Shown here: positions 6,362 through 6,643 of the stretch, piece by piece
Position numbering within the stretch: the stretch's first letter is position 1
How the letters are laid out: the number at the start of each line of letters is the position of its first letter
Assembly (NCBI GenBank): GCA_003133005.1
Contig: PKZI01000140.1
Coordinates: 1-6,643, forward strand
Direction of reading: 5' to 3'
From: Acidimicrobiaceae bacterium
Lineage (GTDB): Bacteria > Actinomycetota > Acidimicrobiia > Acidimicrobiales > RAAP-2
DNA length: 6,643 nt
Notes under the pieces: model-generated
Seen by the model: only the letters and a program-made list of their open reading frames with translations
Database searches by the model: none
What the model was told of the DNA's origin: nothing
Program-made: the position numbers and the translations under genes

Positions 6362-6643
6362 ATGAAAGTCCCGAGGCTCCCGCGATCGCGACGAGCACGG
6401 ATCTTGACGCTCTTGACGGGTGCGGCGTCCCTCGAGATTCTCTGGACCATCTACATCGGCATCGAACTTCCTCGCCATTACGTAGCGAACCATTGGAACG
6501 TGGCGTGGGTGGGGCTGGATGTCGCCCAGGTCATCATGATCTTCGCGACCGCCTGGGCGGCGTGGCGACGTCGCGCCATCTTGTCGCTCTTCGCGACCGC
6601 GGCGGGAACGTTGTTACTCGTTGACGCGTGGTTCGACGTCACG
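6362..6643 (+). CDS. Small multi-pass membrane protein, conserved in actinobacteria, 3' end outside window
   Basis: A frame opens at ATG 6362 (TTG at 6359 is an alternative in the same frame), three bases after the previous stop, and remains open for 94 codons to the window end. A basic N-terminus (KVPRLPRSRRAR) precedes three hydrophobic stretches at about residues 15-36, 50-66 and 71-90. The loops contain LPRHYVANHWNVAWVGLDV (36-54) and AWFDV (89-93). The pattern of H-W-x-x-A-W-x-G-x-D followed later by D-A-W-F-D recalls a family of uncharacterised actinobacterial membrane proteins. The positive residues at the N-terminus suggest that this end is cytoplasmic. Tight spacing places it in the same operon as the SCO6745-like gene. 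No function can be assigned, and the C-terminus is missing. Confidence 0.8.
   Translation, partial: MKVPRLPRSRRARILTLLTGAASLEILWTIYIGIELPRHYVANHWNVAWVGLDVAQVIMIFATAWAAWRRRAILSLFATAAGTLLLVDAWFDVT

Noticed and set aside
5828..6493. A 221-codon minus-strand frame opposite the SCO6745-like gene
   Set aside because: It is Arg/Val/Glu-rich antisense sequence with no motif and would cover two better-supported plus-strand genes.

Overview
The window reads as a piece of a moderately high-GC actinobacterial genome, most like an environmental (possibly metagenome-assembled) Actinomycetota contig. The evidence is an actinobacterial-type EchA crotonase, an SCO6745-like protein, a small membrane protein of an actinobacterial type, and candidate leaderless TAnnnT promoters. 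A class such as Acidimicrobiia is a guess from coding style only. No RNA gene, CRISPR array, insertion sequence or phage gene was seen.

Layout. Positions 1-1865 (minus strand) are one uninterrupted reading frame that starts as an enoyl-CoA hydratase/crotonase and, without a stop or frameshift, becomes the second half of an ABC exporter (last four membrane helices plus nucleotide-binding domain). The frame leaves the window at position 1. Codon use changes abruptly inside the crotonase (about 1683), and the protein family changes at about 1210-1235. This stretch is therefore a mosaic, more likely an assembly or recombination chimera than a working fusion. A 75-bp divergent spacer with a small perfect palindrome separates it from a plus-strand gene (1941-2747) for a short, degenerate glycoside-hydrolase-family-1-like protein. 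That protein lacks the catalytic NEP motif and the half of the barrel that carries the nucleophile. Its stop codon overlaps the stop of a convergent minus-strand DedA/VTT membrane protein gene (2744-3388).

From 3498 to the right edge the genes are all on the plus strand and tightly packed, probably one operon: an OmpR/PhoB-type response regulator, its histidine kinase (overlapping by one base, TAATG), an SCO6745-like protein of unknown function, and a small multi-pass membrane protein cut by the window end. The kinase has two membrane helices and an extracytoplasmic sensor of about 125 residues, so the pair senses something at or outside the membrane. The two downstream genes may be co-expressed with it, although the third gene also has its own possible leaderless promoter.

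The most unusual items are the in-frame crotonase/ABC mosaic and the inactivated, miniaturised GH1-like protein. I saw no convincing new defence or mobile system.
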